This document shows positions 6,148 to 7,127 of a stretch of 7,127 nucleotides of DNA, piece after piece. Positions within the stretch are counted from its first letter, which is position 1. Each line of letters opens with the position of its first letter. Both the position numbers and the translations under genes were made by a program. The stretch is from JBFHES01 sp041584015 (GTDB lineage Bacteria > Bacteroidota > Bacteroidia > Bacteroidales > M50B96), in assembly GCA_041584015.1 (NCBI GenBank), contig JBFHES010000238.1:1-7127 (forward strand), written 5' to 3'. The notes under the pieces were generated by a model, which saw only the letters and a program-made list of their open reading frames with translations, had not been told where the DNA came from and did no database searches.

Positions 6148-7127
6148 CTAATTTCCGCCACCATTACCACCACCGTTTCCGCCGCCATTTCCGCCGCTTC
6201 CACCGTTATTGCCGTTGTTACCATTATTGCCGTTGTTGCCGTTGTTCTGACCAGTACCACCATTAAATGGTCCGGTTCCTGTGCTGTCGCAAACTGCTAC
6301 ACCAGTACCTGTACCTGTACTATCGCATGTACCGCTTCCAAAATGACCACCATTGCCAAGGCCGGTAACATTACAATTTCCGTTCCCTGATCCGGTACCA
6401 TTTACATTACCCAGTCCGGTACAAGCACCCGTACCATTTCCATTACCGCCATTGTAGGTTCCGTTACCATTGTGGTTTCCGTTGCCATGTGGTTGAACTG
6501 TAATAATGCCTTCATATGTAGTTACATCAAGTAATTGCGGAACATAAACTACTCCATAATGATCTAATGTTTTAACAAATGCCTTAAGATGATTGTATGA
6601 TCCTTTAAGCAAGTTGGTATAAACTTTTGTAAGATTTACGTTAGTTGTTAATGCCATATGAGCCTCTAGATCCAAAATATCGGTTTCTTCAATTAACGCG
6701 CCTACTGCCAATGCATCTTCTAGTGAAGTGCTTCCTTGAGCAATTAAATTAGTATACAATGTTTGTAAGGCTGCATTTGAATAAACACCTGCCGTACCTG
6801 ATGCAGGATCGGTTAATGTGTAAAAGTCAAGCAGTGCAAGAACCGCATCGGCATGCTTTTGCTCGCTATTTGAGATTCTGTTAAAAATGGCTGTACCATA
6901 AGTAGTATAAAAGAACGTATACACATCGTGTGCAAGCATCTCTTCTTCACGCATAAATAGCAATCCATCAATTTCGTCCTGCGTTAAGGCTGCCGTTGAC
7001 ACAAAGCTAGCGCTAACACTCTTTAAGTCTCCGGTCTCAATACCATCTACTACAGTACTCGTCTGACCATCAATTGGTGAGTCAAAAACGTCTAACTCCT
7101 CGCATGATGAGAATGCTCCAAGCATTG
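6148..7127 (-). CDS. DUF2202 ferritin-like lipoprotein with Gly/Asn-rich tail (5' partial)
   Basis: Counted from the ATG at 7125, but the true start is probably beyond the right edge, since only MLGAFSS precedes the lipobox Cys8, too short for a signal peptide. After Cys8 comes the acidic stretch EELD, then a linker. Residues 48-199 match DUF2202, a ferritin-like four-helix family: MREEEMLAHDVY (58-69), SEQKH (E88, H91), DPASGTAGVYSNAALQTLY, an IEETDI helix (E146, E147) and GSYNHLKAF (H179). These Glu/His sites fit a di-iron centre, but the role of the family is not established. Residues 213-325 are a Gly/Asn-rich tail with four Cys, each followed by a TGxG motif, then NNG and GGGN repeats to the end. 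Predicted to be anchored in the outer membrane. The gene has its own terminator and is separated from the PNGase F-like gene by the repeat pair. Confidence 0.88.
   Translation of the reverse strand, partial: MLGAFSSCEELDVFDSPIDGQTSTVVDGIETGDLKSVSASFVSTAALTQDEIDGLLFMREEEMLAHDVYTFFYTTYGTAIFNRISNSEQKHADAVLALLDFYTLTDPASGTAGVYSNAALQTLYTNLIAQGSTSLEDALAVGALIEETDILDLEAHMALTTNVNLTKVYTNLLKGSYNHLKAFVKTLDHYGVVYVPQLLDVTTYEGIITVQPHGNGNHNGNGTYNGGNGNGTGACTGLGNVNGTGSGNGNCNVTGLGNGGHFGSGTCDSTGTGTGVAVCDSTGTGPFNGGTGQNNGNNGNNGNNGNNGGSGGNGGGNGGGNGGGN
6151..6489 (-). repeat. Low-complexity coding repeat (Gly/Asn-rich tail)
   Basis: Encodes residues 213-325 of the DUF2202 protein. The 3' part is near-tandem with 9-bp units (Asn-Asn-Gly, about 6175-6246) and 12-bp units (Gly-Gly-Gly-Asn, about 6151-6192). 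The 5' part is looser, with four Cys-x(0-2)-Thr-Gly-x-Gly units at C235, C251, C267 and C279 and repeated GTACC-type DNA motifs. The frame stays open throughout, so the tail is really translated. Such repeats change length easily by slippage. Confidence 0.85.

Overview
The window looks like chromosomal DNA of a marine or gut-type member of the Bacteroidota. Three things suggest this: a C-terminal type IX secretion (T9SS) sorting domain, a textbook Bacteroidota promoter (TTTG, 20-bp spacer, TAnnTTTG) ahead of a tRNA, and start codons preceded by A/T-rich sequence rather than a strong Shine-Dalgarno. No mobile-element gene, CRISPR array or defence island is visible.

Layout from left to right. 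(1) The 3' part of a plus-strand gene for a large secreted multidomain protein (MAM/jelly-roll modules plus two C-terminal GW...YWP...GYQ repeats). (2) A bidirectional hairpin terminator shared with a minus-strand tRNA-Cys(GCA), which has its own promoter. (3) A tight minus-strand gene cluster, transcribed right to left: a 1153-residue T9SS-secreted protein related to peptide-N-glycosidase F (PNGase F), then dihydroneopterin aldolase (folB), then a 60-residue cysteine-rich CWC protein. Both junctions have only 2 nt between stop and start. (4) A 502-bp noncoding stretch holding two 123-bp direct repeats, about 90% identical and rich in palindromes. (5) A rho-independent terminator and, running off the right edge on the minus strand, a probable lipoprotein with a DUF2202 ferritin-like domain and a 113-residue Gly/Asn-rich tail.

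The most interesting item is the PNGase F relative. Its N-terminal catalytic half is interrupted by about 520 residues that include a LamG-type lectin domain. Two of the three known catalytic acids of PNGase F are kept (Asp60 and Glu206 equivalents), while the third (Glu118) aligns with Gln. The protein would act outside the cell or on its surface, perhaps on N-glycoproteins or glycopeptides. folB and the CWC gene are cytoplasmic housekeeping-type genes, and their link to it may be only positional. The repeat pair is the second most interesting signal and looks like a dispersed palindromic repeat family.

All alignments to family members were made from memory, without searches.
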